Assembly (NCBI GenBank): GCA_023362775.1
Contig: JALMGJ010000060.1
Location: 568,501 to 632,500 of the forward strand
Direction of reading: 5' to 3'
DNA length: 64,000 nt
From: Charina bottae
Taxonomy: Eukaryota; Chordata; Lepidosauria; Squamata; Charinaidae
Shown here piece after piece: positions 1 to 10,845 of the stretch; position 1 is the stretch's first letter; the number at the start of each line of letters is the position of its first letter. The position numbers and the translations under genes are program-made. The notes beneath the pieces are model-generated. The model was not told where the DNA came from. It did not search any database and was given only the letters and a program-made list of their open reading frames with translations.

Positions 1-1807
1 AAGAAAACAACAAGGCTCAGAGAGCACCAAGGACTCCATAAAAACAAAAAAAATTCTACTGTAGATTCAGGCAATCCAATATCTTGTCCTATTTTAGTGT
101 TGGTATGACCACATTCATGTCATTCAATTATATCAAATTTTTGCTCTAATGTAATAATGACCCTCTTCTTTTGTAAACTTGTACCGTTTTCCTCTGACAG
201 AATCTTCCTTTTCTCCATTTTGCACACATGAAGATTAGCAGTGTCTGAAAGCCCAACCACAACCGTGTGCTAGCCTCAATTGCATGCACTAGCCTCTCAT
301 TAACTGAATTTTGGGTCGCATTAAACGCAACTTGGTTTCAATTTACAATTTGCACTAAATCAAATATTGCATTATTCAAACTCGCACTAATCACAACCTA
401 CCTATAGTATCAACTTGTTTAAACCTCATTCTGCTAGTTCTGGTTACTATGCTTTTTTTTACATTTCCCTTAAAAACGTTTTTATAAAGTATGTAAGTGT
501 GTACTCTCAGACATTGTTTCCCCATTCTTAGTAACAGCATAATAAAGGCAAACCAGAAAGACCCAATTCAGACACATTAGCTTTCCTACATGTTTGCCAC
601 AAGGGACTGTGAGGTGAATGTGGGCTTAAGGATACAAGCAAAATAGCCACTTGAGGTCATCATAATTTCACCTAAGGCCAAGAAGACTGTAATTTTGAAC
701 ATGAAAATGGAGTAGCTGCATACATTTGGATCATTTGTGCAGTAGGGTTAGAACTCAGAACCAAAGCAGCTTAGCTTTCTTATTTAGAGAACTGTGAAGA
801 TAATATCAGGATTTCTCTGTGCCAGTTCCATCCTTAGCCCTGGGACTCCGTATGCATTTTTCATGCCAATATCTGAGACCAGCAATAACTTCATGAATCT
901 CAAAAGCTATTTGATGAAGTAGCTATACTTGCAGCGTTTCTGAAAGGTCAGCCTTTAACAAAGCTTTAACTCTACTGGCACCATGACCATCTCAAACTGT
1001 GGCTCTTCTGGCCTTTGACATATATCAAAAAACTCCAGCAATCGTATATCCCTTTTCAGTTTAGCGAGTTGCTAGAACTCCAGCTGAGAGCCACTGGTGT
1101 TCCTTAGGCCTTACATTAGTCACAGATCAGTGGACGCCTACTCCAGATTTAAACAGAAGGGTGATTCATCATGGACTGTATAGCTTATGAAGTCTTTTTC
1201 TCTTCCATTGGGGAAGCTTATGTCTATTTATCTTATGCATCTCTGCCAGATTTCAAAAGAATCCACGAGCCTTTGGAATGTCATTGTATCAGCTGCTCTG
1301 AAGGAAAAAAAACACACATAAATTTTGCAGCATCCCAACTGGCCACTTCAGATTTCAGTTTGTACCTTTTAATACATGCAGAACAAGCAGAATTCTAGCT
1401 TCTCTATACATTTGGCCATAAATTAATAGACAGTGTCTGGCATAGAGGTTCCACAGGGAGGGAATCAAAAAAGTCAAGATAGTGGTCACAACCACACAAA
1501 GCCCCAGACCGTATTATATATGTTGCATAAGTGATGCACATAAAAAGAAGGGGTACTTCTGTTGCATATTAGCAGCCACCATCATGACTGTTTTGACACA
1601 CACAGGTATACACCCTGTGGACACCCATAATCTGTTATGTTAAGTAACTGCTACCTCTACTGTGGTAGTAGCAGTATAAGATGATGGTGATGATTTCGTT
1701 CATTTATTACATATGTATTCTATCTTTCTTGCAGGACGTTCAGGATAGCATATAACATTTTGCTCCTCATCTTGCTCCTCAGAACAACTCTGTGAGTAGG
1801 ATAAGCT
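1..1807. other. No gene recognised
   Basis: This is AT-rich sequence without a convincing coding region. The longest open stretch (1171-1398, 75 codons) shows no recognisable domain and no codon pattern that sets it apart. I see no repeat family that I can name here. Confidence 0.6.

Positions 1808-1834
<27 letters not shown>
1808..1834. repeat. (GA)n microsatellite
   Basis: About 13 uninterrupted GA units are visible. No gene context. Confidence 0.95.
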
Positions 1835-1838
<4 letters not shown>

Positions 1839-2668
1839 CCAAGGTTATCCCAGGTCATGGTAGAATGAAGATTTGGAGTTTGTATTTCCCCACTCTTGGC
1901 CCATCACTGTAACCAGTCTCCCACACACAGTGTTGTATTTGTACAGCATTATTCTTAATCTCTTGATAACAACACTGCAATATCAGCCAGTATTCTTAAG
2001 TCCTGCTGCAGAAGTGACAGCTGAGAAGAGACTGATGTGAAGTGAGATTGGACTGAGGTTCCTTAGCTTTGATCACCAATACGTTTTTGGAATGAATACA
2101 ACGTGATCAGCTGATATCTGCTCAAATGTATTACTGAGAAGAAGTGGAGCATAGTGGCAGTTCAGCAAAGAAGCAAAAAAGCAGATGGCTGGATGTTTTT
2201 TCTTTCACTTCCAAATCTGTGAAAATCCAAGGGTCCCTGCAAATGTTAACACTTAGGAAAAAAAACATATTGGTTTCGACTTCTCCCTAAAAGACTTCCC
2301 CCCTTGCCTTCTTCACTGAGGCAAACAGCATTCTCTTCCAAGACATTCTACATTGTTGGAATGGTTGCTGCCTTTCCAGATCATTGACATTTTGATTTGT
2401 AAATATCATCTCCGCTCTTCAAGTTAAATGTACAAAATAAATAACAGTTTCTTTTTCTAGCCAGGCTGGAAAATAATATTATGTTTGTGTTCTGAGTGTT
2501 TGGGGGTAAAGATAATGGTTTAAAATAGGGTTCAGTTCCTCCTACCCAGAGCACAGAAAGCAGAGGGCTGCAATTAAGGCCAGGATTTGTCAGTGGATGT
2601 GCAGGAGTTTGCACAAGAAAATAAGTAGAAAGTCCCCAAACACAGAAGAGCCCATGCAATTTTGAATG
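1835..2668. other. No gene recognised
   Basis: Unique-looking sequence. An open frame on the minus strand at 2381-2659 has no recognisable domain and is probably chance. Confidence 0.55.
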
Positions 2669-2790
2669 AAGAGAGAAGGAGGAGAAGGAGAAGGAGAAGG
2701 AGAAGGAGAAGGAGAAGGAGGAGGAGGAGGAGGAGGAGGAGGAGGAGGAGGAGGAGGAGGAGGAGGAGGAGGAGGAGGAGGAGGAGGAGA
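2669..2790. repeat. (GGAGAA)n / (GGA)n compound microsatellite
   Basis: A purine-only tract of about 120 bases. It starts with GGAGAA hexamers and passes into pure GGA triplets. It yields open frames of poly-Arg on the plus strand and poly-Pro on the minus strand that are simple-repeat artefacts. The strand asymmetry makes it a candidate for triplex or slipped-strand structure. Confidence 0.95.
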
Positions 2791-3010
2791 AAAAATGGCA
2801 GGGATTGTCAAACTTTGCTGTACTGCAACTCCCTAAAATGGTAAAGTAACTTATGCATCACTTCCTGGTGAATAAAACTAAACAACAAATAATAAATAAA
2901 CTTACCATACTTGGCATATATATTTACCAGAGGTTCAGCAATTAGTCAAAACTTGCTTTGGGTTTGTACAGGCAAAATGGGACATATTCAAAACTCACAA
3001 CTGGATTTGT

Positions 3011-3495
3011 GGGACACGGTGACTCAACAGGTTAAACTGCTGACCTGTAGGCTGCAGATCAGAAGGTCTGCAGTTCGAACCCCGTGCAATGAGGTGAGCT
3101 CTTGTTGCTAGTCCCAGCTCCTGTCAACCCAACAGTTCGAAAGCTTTGCAAGTAGATAAAGGGGTACCACCTTAAGTGGGCTAATTTGCCGGCATCCTGT
3201 CGGGAAGTCGGCACCACCGGAGGAAAGTATCGGAGGAAGATCGATTGGCGGCGGTGACGACGGACCCGGATGCAACAGCTACAGGACGTCAGCAGCCGGC
3301 TCAAGGCATCCTGGGAATTGTAGTCCAGAGCCTGGAAGAGTAGGTTCCCTTACCCCCTCCCCTCACGTGTGGTGAAACTGGTGATTTGTAAAAATTGTAT
3401 AATTAATGTATATATATGCTTGTAAGCTGCCTAGAGTCCTCCATTAGGGAGGGGATAGGCGGGGTATAAATACCACAATAAATAAATAAATAAAT
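3011..3495 (+). mobile_element. tRNA-derived SINE with LINE-like (L2/CR1-type) tail
   Basis: The head has pol III promoter-like boxes: a GGTGACTCAACAGG A-box-like segment and AGTTCGAACCCC as B box. A body of about 300 bases follows. The 3' end reads AAGCTGCCTAGAGTCCTCC, then GGGATAGGCGGGGTATAAATA and (AATA)n, which is typical of L2/CR1-mobilised repeats. The same element lies in reverse orientation at 50459-50973 inside Gypsy element 2, so the boundaries are supported by two copies. Short ATTTG repeats flank it as a possible target duplication. Confidence 0.8.
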
Positions 3496-3585
3496 TTGCT
3501 CCTTGCCTTGCCTGCATAAGCACACTGCAGGCTTGCGCAAGCAAAGCAGGAGTGAGTTTTGGTAGCAGTTTAGCTTTGCCTAGTA

Positions 3586-3808
3586 GGGGCGTGGTGGCTC
3601 AGCGGGTAAGATGCCAGGCTTGTCAATTGGAAGATCGTAAGTTCGGAGGTTCGAATCCCTAGTCCCGCATGACGGAGTGAGCTCCCGCACTATCCCCAGC
3701 TCTTGCCAACCTAGGAATTTGAAAGCATGCAAATGCAAGTAGATAAATAGGTACCACTTCGGTGGGAAGGTAACAGCGTTCCGCGCATGTCATGCTGGCC
3801 ACATGATA
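3586..3808 (+). mobile_element. Sauria-type SINE, 3' end missing
   Basis: A tRNA-like head (GTGGCTCAGCGGGTAAGATG as A box, GGTTCGAATCC as B box) is followed by the conserved body with CTCTTGCCAACCTAG and AAGTAGATAAATAGGTACCA. It stops at CCACATGA, before the Bov-B-like tail that the complete copies at 14294, 19816 and 33524 carry. The break coincides with the truncated start of the Gypsy LTR, so one deletion probably removed both ends. Confidence 0.85.
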
Positions 3809-4055
3809 GCTAAGCTAACTCCACGCCCGCGGTCACCTTGCCTGTCACCTCCGGATTGCCGCCAGCTGCAGCATCTACCACAGTGCCTGCACCCTCTCTG
3901 GTCCTTCCGGTTGGGCCAGGAACGTTCTCCGGACTTGTTGTGGTACAGCCTGCAGAAGAAGAAGAGGATATTATAAATTGTGCTGCTTGTGTAACCGTGT
4001 AAATAAAGTTAATTTCAGTAACGCTTCCGTATCCAGCCTTAGTCGGAACAGGACA
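3809..4055 (+). repeat. 5' LTR remnant of Gypsy element 1
   Basis: It matches the last ~245 bases of the 3' LTR (about 8766-9011), including the AATAAA polyadenylation signal and the terminal ACAGGACA. About 930 bases of the LTR 5' part are missing at the junction with the upstream SINE. Internal sequence, probably including the primer-binding site, starts at 4056. Confidence 0.9.
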
Positions 4056-4152
4056 GATTGTCTCCGGCCGCACTTCCACTGGGAAGGAAGGAAGCGTTAT
4101 TATTCCTGTTATTCCTCCCTGTATTGCCTTTCACCTGGACAACCAAGCAGCC

Positions 4153-4413
4153 ATGGATCAACAGCTGTCTATGGGAGACACGCAGCCATCCCAGCAGGTC
4201 GCTCAGCCCCCACCATTCATTCCCATTCCTTGAGCCATAGAGGAGCCGATACAGGTGGGGGGTGCCAGACCCCACCTCATGTCTGTCGAGAAGGACCACC
4301 ACCGGCGGGAGGGTCTATGCCTGTATTGCGGGGGAGCGGGTCACCGCGCTACAAATTGTCCCGCCAAGTCTCCAGTTGCCTCCTTGTCGGGAAACGGACT
4401 CGGCCCAGCCTAA
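4153..4413 (+). pseudogene. gag remnant with CCHC zinc knuckle (Gypsy 1)
   Basis: An ATG at 4153 opens a frame of 26 codons that ends at a TGA (4231-4233). The same frame then continues to a TAA at 4411-4413. The second part holds a CX2CX4HX4C zinc knuckle at 4318-4359, the nucleic-acid-binding motif of retroelement nucleocapsids. Gypsy element 2 has roughly 250 more gag residues between the corresponding parts, so the capsid region was deleted here. The following pol lies in the -1 frame and overlaps this frame, which suggests the usual -1 frameshift expression of Gag-Pol. Confidence 0.85.
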
Positions 4414-7400
4414 ATGGGCAGTTAGGTTGGGCTGAGCTGGCATCCAGCCAGTTACCATTGCCTGTTCCGGGTCCCCCCAAGCACCTCTCCATCACAGTCA
4501 CCATCCAGGTGCCGACGGATCCTACACTGAGGGTCCAAGCCATGGTAGACTCGGGGGCTACCTTTAACTTCATGGACATTGGGTTTGCCGAAAAGTGGGG
4601 AATTCCCCAATGCGAGGTGGATCCTCCGCTGGTGGTTGAGACAATAGACGGCCGCACCCTCCATTCCGGTCCGGTGACCACCGCCACCCAGCGCATACTA
4701 ATGTGTGTAGGGAACCATCGGGAGTGGTTGGAGTTTTATGTGGTTACTACACCCCACTGCCCCCTCGTGCTGGGATTGGTGTGGCTCCAGACACACAAGC
4801 CTCAAATCACCTGGACAACGGGGAAGGTCGTGTTCTCCCACCCAAGTTGCGTCACCCATTCCAGCAACACTCTTGCCGCATTACAACTGGTCACAACAAA
4901 ACCCCAGCTCCCCGTGCAATTCCGGGACTACACGGACGTTTTTTATGAAAGGGAGGCGGACCAACTTCCCCCACATCAGCCTTACGACTGCCCTATCAAC
5001 CTGGTCCCAGGCGCAAGGCTCCCAGTAGGCCGGATATACTCTCTATCAGAACTGGAGCGGGCAGCCCTCAAGGACTTTATTGACACCAACCTCCAGAGGG
5101 GATTCATCCGACCCTCTAACTCTCTGATGGCTGCCCCTGTGTTGTTCGTCAAAAAGAAATCAGGTGAGCTCAGGATGTGTTGTGATTACCGGAAATTGAA
5201 CGAGATTACTGTCAAGAACCGGTACCCCCTGCTGCTGATACCAGAGCTCCTGGAACGGCTCCGTGATGCTCGCCTGTTCACAAAGTTGGACCTGAGGGGG
5301 GCGTACAACCTGGTCCGTATCCGACAGGGCGATGAGTGGAAAACTGCGTTCTGTACTCGCTACGGCCACTACGAGTTTACGGTCGTCCCATTTGGACTAT
5401 CTAACGCCCCTGCAGTCTTCATGCACTTCACGAATGACATTTTCAAGGATCTTCTGGACCAGTACCTGATAATCTACCTTGATGACATTCTGATCTTTTC
5501 ATCCTCTCTGAGCGACCACGAACAGCAGGTCCGCACCATATTGCAATGATTGCGGGAGCACGACCTGTACGCCAAGTTGGAGAAGTGCCAATTTGCCTGC
5601 AAAACCGTAGAGTTCCTGGGACACCGGATCTCCACTACCGGCATTGCCATGGAACCAGGCAAGATAGAGGCATTGCAAACTTGGCAGCCTCCACGTCAGG
5701 CCAAGAATGTCCAATGACTGCTCGGGTTTGCTAATTACTATCGGAATTTCATTCCTCAATTCGCAGAACTAACCACACCCTTATCAAACCTACTCCAGAA
5801 GAAGACCAAGTTTCATTGGGGAGACATGGAACAACGCGCTTTCGATAGGCTCAAACTAGCCTTTAACACTGAGCCTATCCTCAGGCACCCAGACCCGTTC
5901 CGGCCATTTGTTGTCGAAACGGACACATCCGATGTAGCCATCGGCGCCATCTTGCTCCAGGCTGACACCCAGACCAGCACCCTTCACCCTTGTGCTTACC
6001 ACTCCCGGAAACTCGCCCCGGCCAAAAAGGCCTACACCATTTGGGACAAAGAGCTCCTGGCCATCAAAGTGGCATTCGAGACATGGAGACACCATTTGGA
6101 AGGGGCGCAACACCCCGTGGAAGTAAGAACCGACCACCGGAACTTAGAACATTTAAGGACTGCCAGGACCTTGACCTAGCGGCAAATACAATGTTCCCTG
6201 TTCTTTTCCCGGTTTGACTTCAAGGTAAATTACATTCCGAGAGGCCAGAACCAACGAGCAGATGCGCTTTTGAGAAAACCGGAATACGATCGCCTAGAGC
6301 CTCCAGCACCACCTCAACCCATCATCTCTCCGGAGCGATTTGCTGCTATCACTGTACAGGGTGACCTAAGCCAACAGATTCAGGAACAACAAGGAGCCGA
6401 CCCCTGGGCAAGGAGAAAGAGGCAAGAGCTGGAGCATCTTCCCGTAGGCCAGACTGGTCAGTGGACATATAATCATGAGACGCTATGCTTCCGAGGCCGC
6501 TACTACGTACCCCTGGGAGAACTCCGCAAATTGGCCCTGCAACTCTGCCATGACAACCCGGCCGCCGGCCATTTCGGGTTCTTCAAAACACTGAACCTGG
6601 TCTCCTGGGAGTTTTGGTGGCCGCACATATGGGACGACATGAAACAATATGTGTTCTCTTGCCCAGACTGTCGCAGGGCAAAAAATCAGATGGGCAAGCC
6701 TGCTGGTCTCCTAATGCCCTTACCCACACCTGAACAACCATGGGAGGCTATTTCCATGGATTTCATCACAGACCTTCCCAAGTCCCAGGACGCCACTGCA
6801 ATTCTGGTACTGGTGGATTCCATGACCAAGATGGCCCACTTCATCGCTTGTAAAGGCATACCCACGGCCCAAGAGACGATGCGCCTTTATATCAAAAACG
6901 TATTCAAATTTCATGGAATAGCGAAGAGTGTGGTGTCAGACCGAGGCTCTCAGTTCACTGCCCGTTTCTGGAAGGCACTCCTCCAGAATCTGGGAATCCA
7001 GAGACACTTATCCACCACATTCCATCCGCAATCGGATGGAGGGACGGAAAGGGTGAACGCAATCCTGGAGCAGTACCTGCGTTGTTACGTGAACTACCAA
7101 CAGGACAATTGGGCAGACCTCCTAGCCTTGGCGGAGTTTGCGTACAATAACGCACAACACTGTTCGACCCAGATAGCCCCCTTCACTGCAAATTATGGAT
7201 TCCACCCACGATCGTTTCCTCTAACCGCACCAGACTCAGCCGTGCCAGCCGCAAATCAGTTCTCCCAAGAACTACAGGCCAGCCACCAAGTGCTTAGAGA
7301 CCAGTTGGAAAAGGCCAAAGAGGACTACAAACGCTTCGCCGACCGCCACCGGAGGACAGGACACCCATTAAAGGTTGGTGACATGGTGTGGTTGTCGACA

Positions 7401-7844
7401 AGACATCTATCCTCTTCACGACCATCTTGGAAGCTGGACCACCGGTTCCTGGGACCATTCCCAATAGAAGCTGTAGTTAACCCAGTCGCCTTCCGATTAA
7501 CCCTTCCGGGACACATGCACATACACCCCGTGTTCCACATATCCTTGCTGGTCCCCGCTTCAGCTGACAGCCCACTCAGAACCAGGAAGACACCACCTCC
7601 TCCTGTCATCATCCAAGGAGAGACCGAATACGAGGTTGCTCGCATCCTGGACTCACGCAAACGTCGCGGTCGTCTCCAGTATCTAATAGACTGGAAGGGC
7701 TACGGCCCAGATGAGTACTTCTGGGAAGATGCTGCGGATGTCCACGCACCGCTACGAGTACCAAAGTTCCATCACCAATACCCAGATAAACCCAGACCAC
7801 AAAGCCGGGGGGAGGAAGGTCCTGCGGGGGGGGGGATAGTGTAA
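4413..7844 (+). pseudogene. pol polyprotein of Gypsy 1 (PR-RT-RNaseH-IN-chromodomain) with three in-frame stops
   Basis: One reading frame covers the whole pol. The aspartic protease motif DSGAT lies at 4548-4562. Reverse transcriptase follows with the YLDD catalytic motif at 5475-5486, then RNase H with the TDHRNLEH region near 6130. Integrase has an HHCC zinc-binding segment (about 6545-6680) and the D,D,E core (MDFITDLP, VVSDRG, PQSDGGTERVN). A chromodomain at about 7620-7790 contains YLIDWKGYG and would bind modified histone tails and guide integration. Stops lie at 5547-5549 (TGA), 5715-5717 (TGA) and 6177-6179 (TAG). Each is one transition away from an Arg or Gln codon, and I see no frameshifts. 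The terminal TAA is inside the 3' LTR. Confidence 0.93.
7826..7839 (+). promoter_or_regulatory. Polypurine tract of Gypsy 1
   Basis: A run of ten G followed by ATAG lies directly before the TG that opens the 3' LTR. This is the expected position of the plus-strand primer for reverse transcription. Confidence 0.8.
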
Positions 7845-9011
7845 GGTTTGTGCCACTTACCTGGCTGCCAGCCGACATGCTGGAGTACGATCCGGAAGAG
7901 GAGCCAGCCCCCGGAAACAGCAGGCTTGGCGCGAACCTGGCTGAAGAAACGGAGACGCTGATTGGCAGAGGCTCAGAAGGAAGGACGCCTCCACCAATCA
8001 GCGCGCGCCAAAGGAGAGCAGAAAGGCGGGCTGAGCAACATGAAGCCCAATTGGCCCCTGCTCTCCCAAGGCGCAAAAATGAAATAAAAGGCCGACACGA
8101 CTTACCTCAGCTGCCGGAGACAACCATTCTACCTGCTCCATGCCGAAGCCTCCAGACACCACACTGGACCCTGTTCCCGAGCCCTGACTTGCTGCCGCCC
8201 CGGACCTCGATCTAGAGCCCTGCCTTGCTGCCGCCCCGGACCTCGTTGATGAACCCAGCCCTGCTGCCACGCTGGACCCTGACTCCCTGCCTTGCCTCGC
8301 CACCGCACCAAGCCTTGGAACCAAGCCTTACCTTACTGCCGTGCCAAGCCTCGTGCCCGAACCTCCTCCTGTCACCACACCTCCATCCTGCGAGATTCCA
8401 GTTCCAGGACGTCCTTTGGAGCCCTCCTTGTTTCCTGTGGAAGAAGCCAGCACCGGGGTAAGCGCCGCCGCCTTGCCTGCTCCTCTCCCAACTGCCCGAG
8501 CCACCGCTGCTCCGTTGCCCTCCGCTCTGGACCCAGTCGACATCGGTCACCAGTGGGCTGCCTTTGTCGGGCCCCAGTCTACCCAGATGGCCACTAGCCC
8601 AGACCAGCAGCCAAGCCCAGCCGACGCCGGTCACCAGTGGGCTGCCTTTGTCGGGCCCTGGTCTAACCAGACGGCCAGTAGCCCAGACCAGCAGCCAAGC
8701 CCAGCCGATGCCGGACACCAGTGGGCTGCCTTTGTCGGTCCCCGGTCTACTTCCAGCCCCGACAGCCAAGCTTACTCCACGCCCACGGTCACCTTGCCTG
8801 TCACCTCCGGATCGCCACTGGCTGCAGCATCTACCACAGCTCCTGCACCCTCTCTGGTCCTTCCGGTTGGGCCAGGAACGTTCTCCAGACTTGTTGTGGT
8901 ACAGCCTGCAGAAGAAGAAGAGGACAGTATAAATTGGGCTGCTTGTGTAACCGTGAAAATAAAGTTAATTTCAGTAACACTTCCGTGTCCAGCCTTAGTC
9001 GGAACAGGACA
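7840..9011 (+). repeat. 3' LTR of Gypsy 1 (1172 bp)
   Basis: It begins TGTAAGGTTTG and ends GGAACAGGACA, so it has the TG...CA ends of LTRs. A TATA-like ATAAAAGG lies near 8083 and AATAAAG near 8957. The GC-rich middle contains degenerate CCTTGCTGCCGCCCCGGACCT repeats (about 8180-8340) and an 84-bp tandem repeat at 8545-8755. Long open frames across it (for example 8341-9015) follow from the 84-bp period and GC content and are not treated as genes. Confidence 0.9.
8545..8755 (+). repeat. 84-bp tandem repeat (about 2.5 copies) in LTR
   Basis: Copies start at 8545, 8629 and 8713, each with CACCAGTGGGCTGCCTTTGT. The period is 84 bases, exactly 28 codons. It probably lies in U3 and could be an enhancer-type repeat; that role is inference. 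Confidence 0.9.
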
Positions 9012-9153
9012 ATAAAGGATAAAGAAAGGAAATGGATTAAAATGTGGCATTGACTGTAGTGTGGAATCAAGATCACAAGGAAGTGGAAGGTTATTATGAA
9101 GGTGGTTGTCCTATGGGTCTTTTGGAGAGTGCAAACCTTATCTTCTCTTAGGA

Positions 9154-9454
9154 CATAGCTTTCCAAACTGTGTGTCGCAACACACAGTTTGGTGTGTCAC
9201 AACACAGTTTGGTGTGTCACAACACAACCCAGAAGCAGCAGCGGGGATGTACATGGGGGCGGTGCGGGGGCGTGCGCGGTGGTGGCGGTGTGCACGGTGG
9301 CGGCAGCAGCGACGACGGCAACGGCGCACCATCAGCGCTTCCGCATTTTAGAGGAGGCCACCGCTGCTGCCACCGCCATGCACACCACCGCCCCCGCACC
9401 GCCGCCACTGCCACCGTTGGTGTGTTGCCAACAACGGCAGTTTGGAAAGCACTG
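9154..9454. mobile_element. hAT-like miniature transposon (MITE), GC-rich fold-back interior
   Basis: It starts CATAGCTTTCCAAACTG and ends CAGTTTGGAAAGCACTG, imperfect terminal inverted repeats. It is flanked by the 8-bp direct repeat TCTTAGGA at 9146-9153 and 9455-9462; an 8-bp duplication is the hAT hallmark. The ends match the elements at 52891 and 63788, but the interior differs. It is made of GGCGGT/GCAGCAGC-like sequence whose halves are imperfect reverse complements (about 9280-9310 against 9360-9400). It has no transposase and would have depended on one supplied in trans. Confidence 0.88.
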
Positions 9455-9462
9455 TCTTAGGA

Positions 9463-10790
9463 CATTCTCAGAAAAGCCAGGCAAAACTGCAGCCTTCTTG
9501 GGTAGATGATAATAAATGCCTGTAAACTAGTCTCCCCCAAACTAATGCCATTCAAATATAGTTCACAACAGTTCTAGCCAACCTGGTCAGTCTAACAAAT
9601 TTGTAGCTGGAGCCTAGGGTGTGGTCTAAATTAGGTAGCTAGCCATTCCAACAATAATTCGCAAGCCTCAGAGCAGCAGGAGTGTTCATTGGCAGTCTCA
9701 AGTTGGCCCAACTGGCAGAAACCTTACCCAACTTCCACTGAACTGCCCAGGAGGATGCACGGCTGGGCCAGCTCAGTGCACCCCTGTTGGCAACACGAGG
9801 GCACTACCAGAACTGCCACCACTTCCAGCCACTGATACTCTAGCCTGAAGCTGATGAAAGCGCTCCAGAACTGAGCAGCTAACTTGGGTTATCCCTCCCA
9901 ATGGCCCAAGAGCTGGGTCTCTCATAGAGGTCCATGCTTGTGGATCTATAGGGTCCTCTGCATTTCCCAAGGTACGCCAATACCAGAGTTCACCCCATGC
10001 AACTCATCAGAATGCCAGGCAGAGGCCCTTTCTCTGGAGGTGAATCCCAGTCTTGTTTCAGTCGGTCCATTGAACAACCAAACCAGCCTGATAATACCTG
10101 TGGCTTGAAGAAATTTGTTCTATATCAGCAGCGGACAACATTTTGATGACTAGGGCCATACTTGACGTTTTTGTGGGAAGGCAAGGGCTGCAGGACAGGA
10201 CATAGACCGGAGAGTCATAAACTTAGATAGTTCTAAGATTTTATGGGTTCTTTTTTCCTGAGTCAAAGAATGAGGAAGGAGTATTGAAACTGGAAGTTTT
10301 CTTTGCACGTGTGAGAGAGAACATTCCTGATAGTAGGAATCTGGCTTGAGCAATGAGTAGTGAAGTAGATAACAGAAAGATTTATTTCCAGGAAAGACAT
10401 GATATAGATAGGCAAAGCCTAGCACCTAGCTAAATATATCCTACCAGAAGAAGAGTTTAAAAAAATGTGCTCCTTGTGAGTGAGTCTGGGAAGAAAAGGC
10501 AGAAGAAAGTGACCTCAGATGATCATTACCTTTGACAAAGAGCAGGGAGATAGACAGGCGAAGGGGCTGGGGGAGATCCAGAGTAAATCCTTAAATCTCT
10601 ATCTACATCCCTTTCCCCCTATGTGCTCAGGAGGATAAGCTGAGAGAGACAGAGAGTGTGAGTGGCCCACAGTGAGTTTCTCCCTTGCTCACAGTCTGAA
10701 GGAATTAATAAGCCTAATGACCCTTGTTAACCCAAGTGTATTAGCTCTCTGCCTATCTACAGTACCTAACTGTCCTAATTTATTTATTTT
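9463..10790. other. No gene recognised
   Basis: No coding region or nameable repeat seen. Short open frames (for example 9884-10108) lack domain features. Confidence 0.55.
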
Positions 10791-10811
10791 TGTGTCTGTG
10801 TGTGTGTGTGT

Positions 10812-10843
<32 letters not shown>
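10791..10843. repeat. (TG)n-(CA)n palindromic microsatellite
   Basis: A TG run passes through TACA into a CA run, so the tract is nearly self-complementary and could form a hairpin or Z-DNA. Confidence 0.95.

Positions 10844-10845
<2 letters not shown>

Larger units (their letters stand above)
3809..9011 (+). mobile_element. Ty3/Gypsy element 1, chromodomain type (chromovirus)
   Basis: The order is a partial LTR, gag remnant, protease, reverse transcriptase, RNase H, integrase, chromodomain, polypurine tract and complete 3' LTR. This is the Ty3/Gypsy order, and the C-terminal chromodomain places it with the chromoviruses. The two LTR ends are near-identical over the shared 245 bases. There is no target duplication to test because the left LTR is cut off. 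Three in-frame stops in pol and the loss of most of gag make it inactive. Confidence 0.93.

Noticed and set aside
2662..2844. Arginine-only open frame, and proline-only frame on the other strand
   Set aside because: Both are translations of the GGA microsatellite.
3586..3700. tRNA gene
   Set aside because: The A and B boxes belong to a SINE head; no tRNA cloverleaf with acceptor stem is apparent, and the same head recurs in dispersed copies.
7609..8076. 155-codon minus-strand frame
   Set aside because: It is antisense to pol and the LTR and has no domain.
8341..9015. 224-codon gene
   Set aside because: It lies wholly in the Gypsy 1 LTR and depends on GC-rich tandem repeats.
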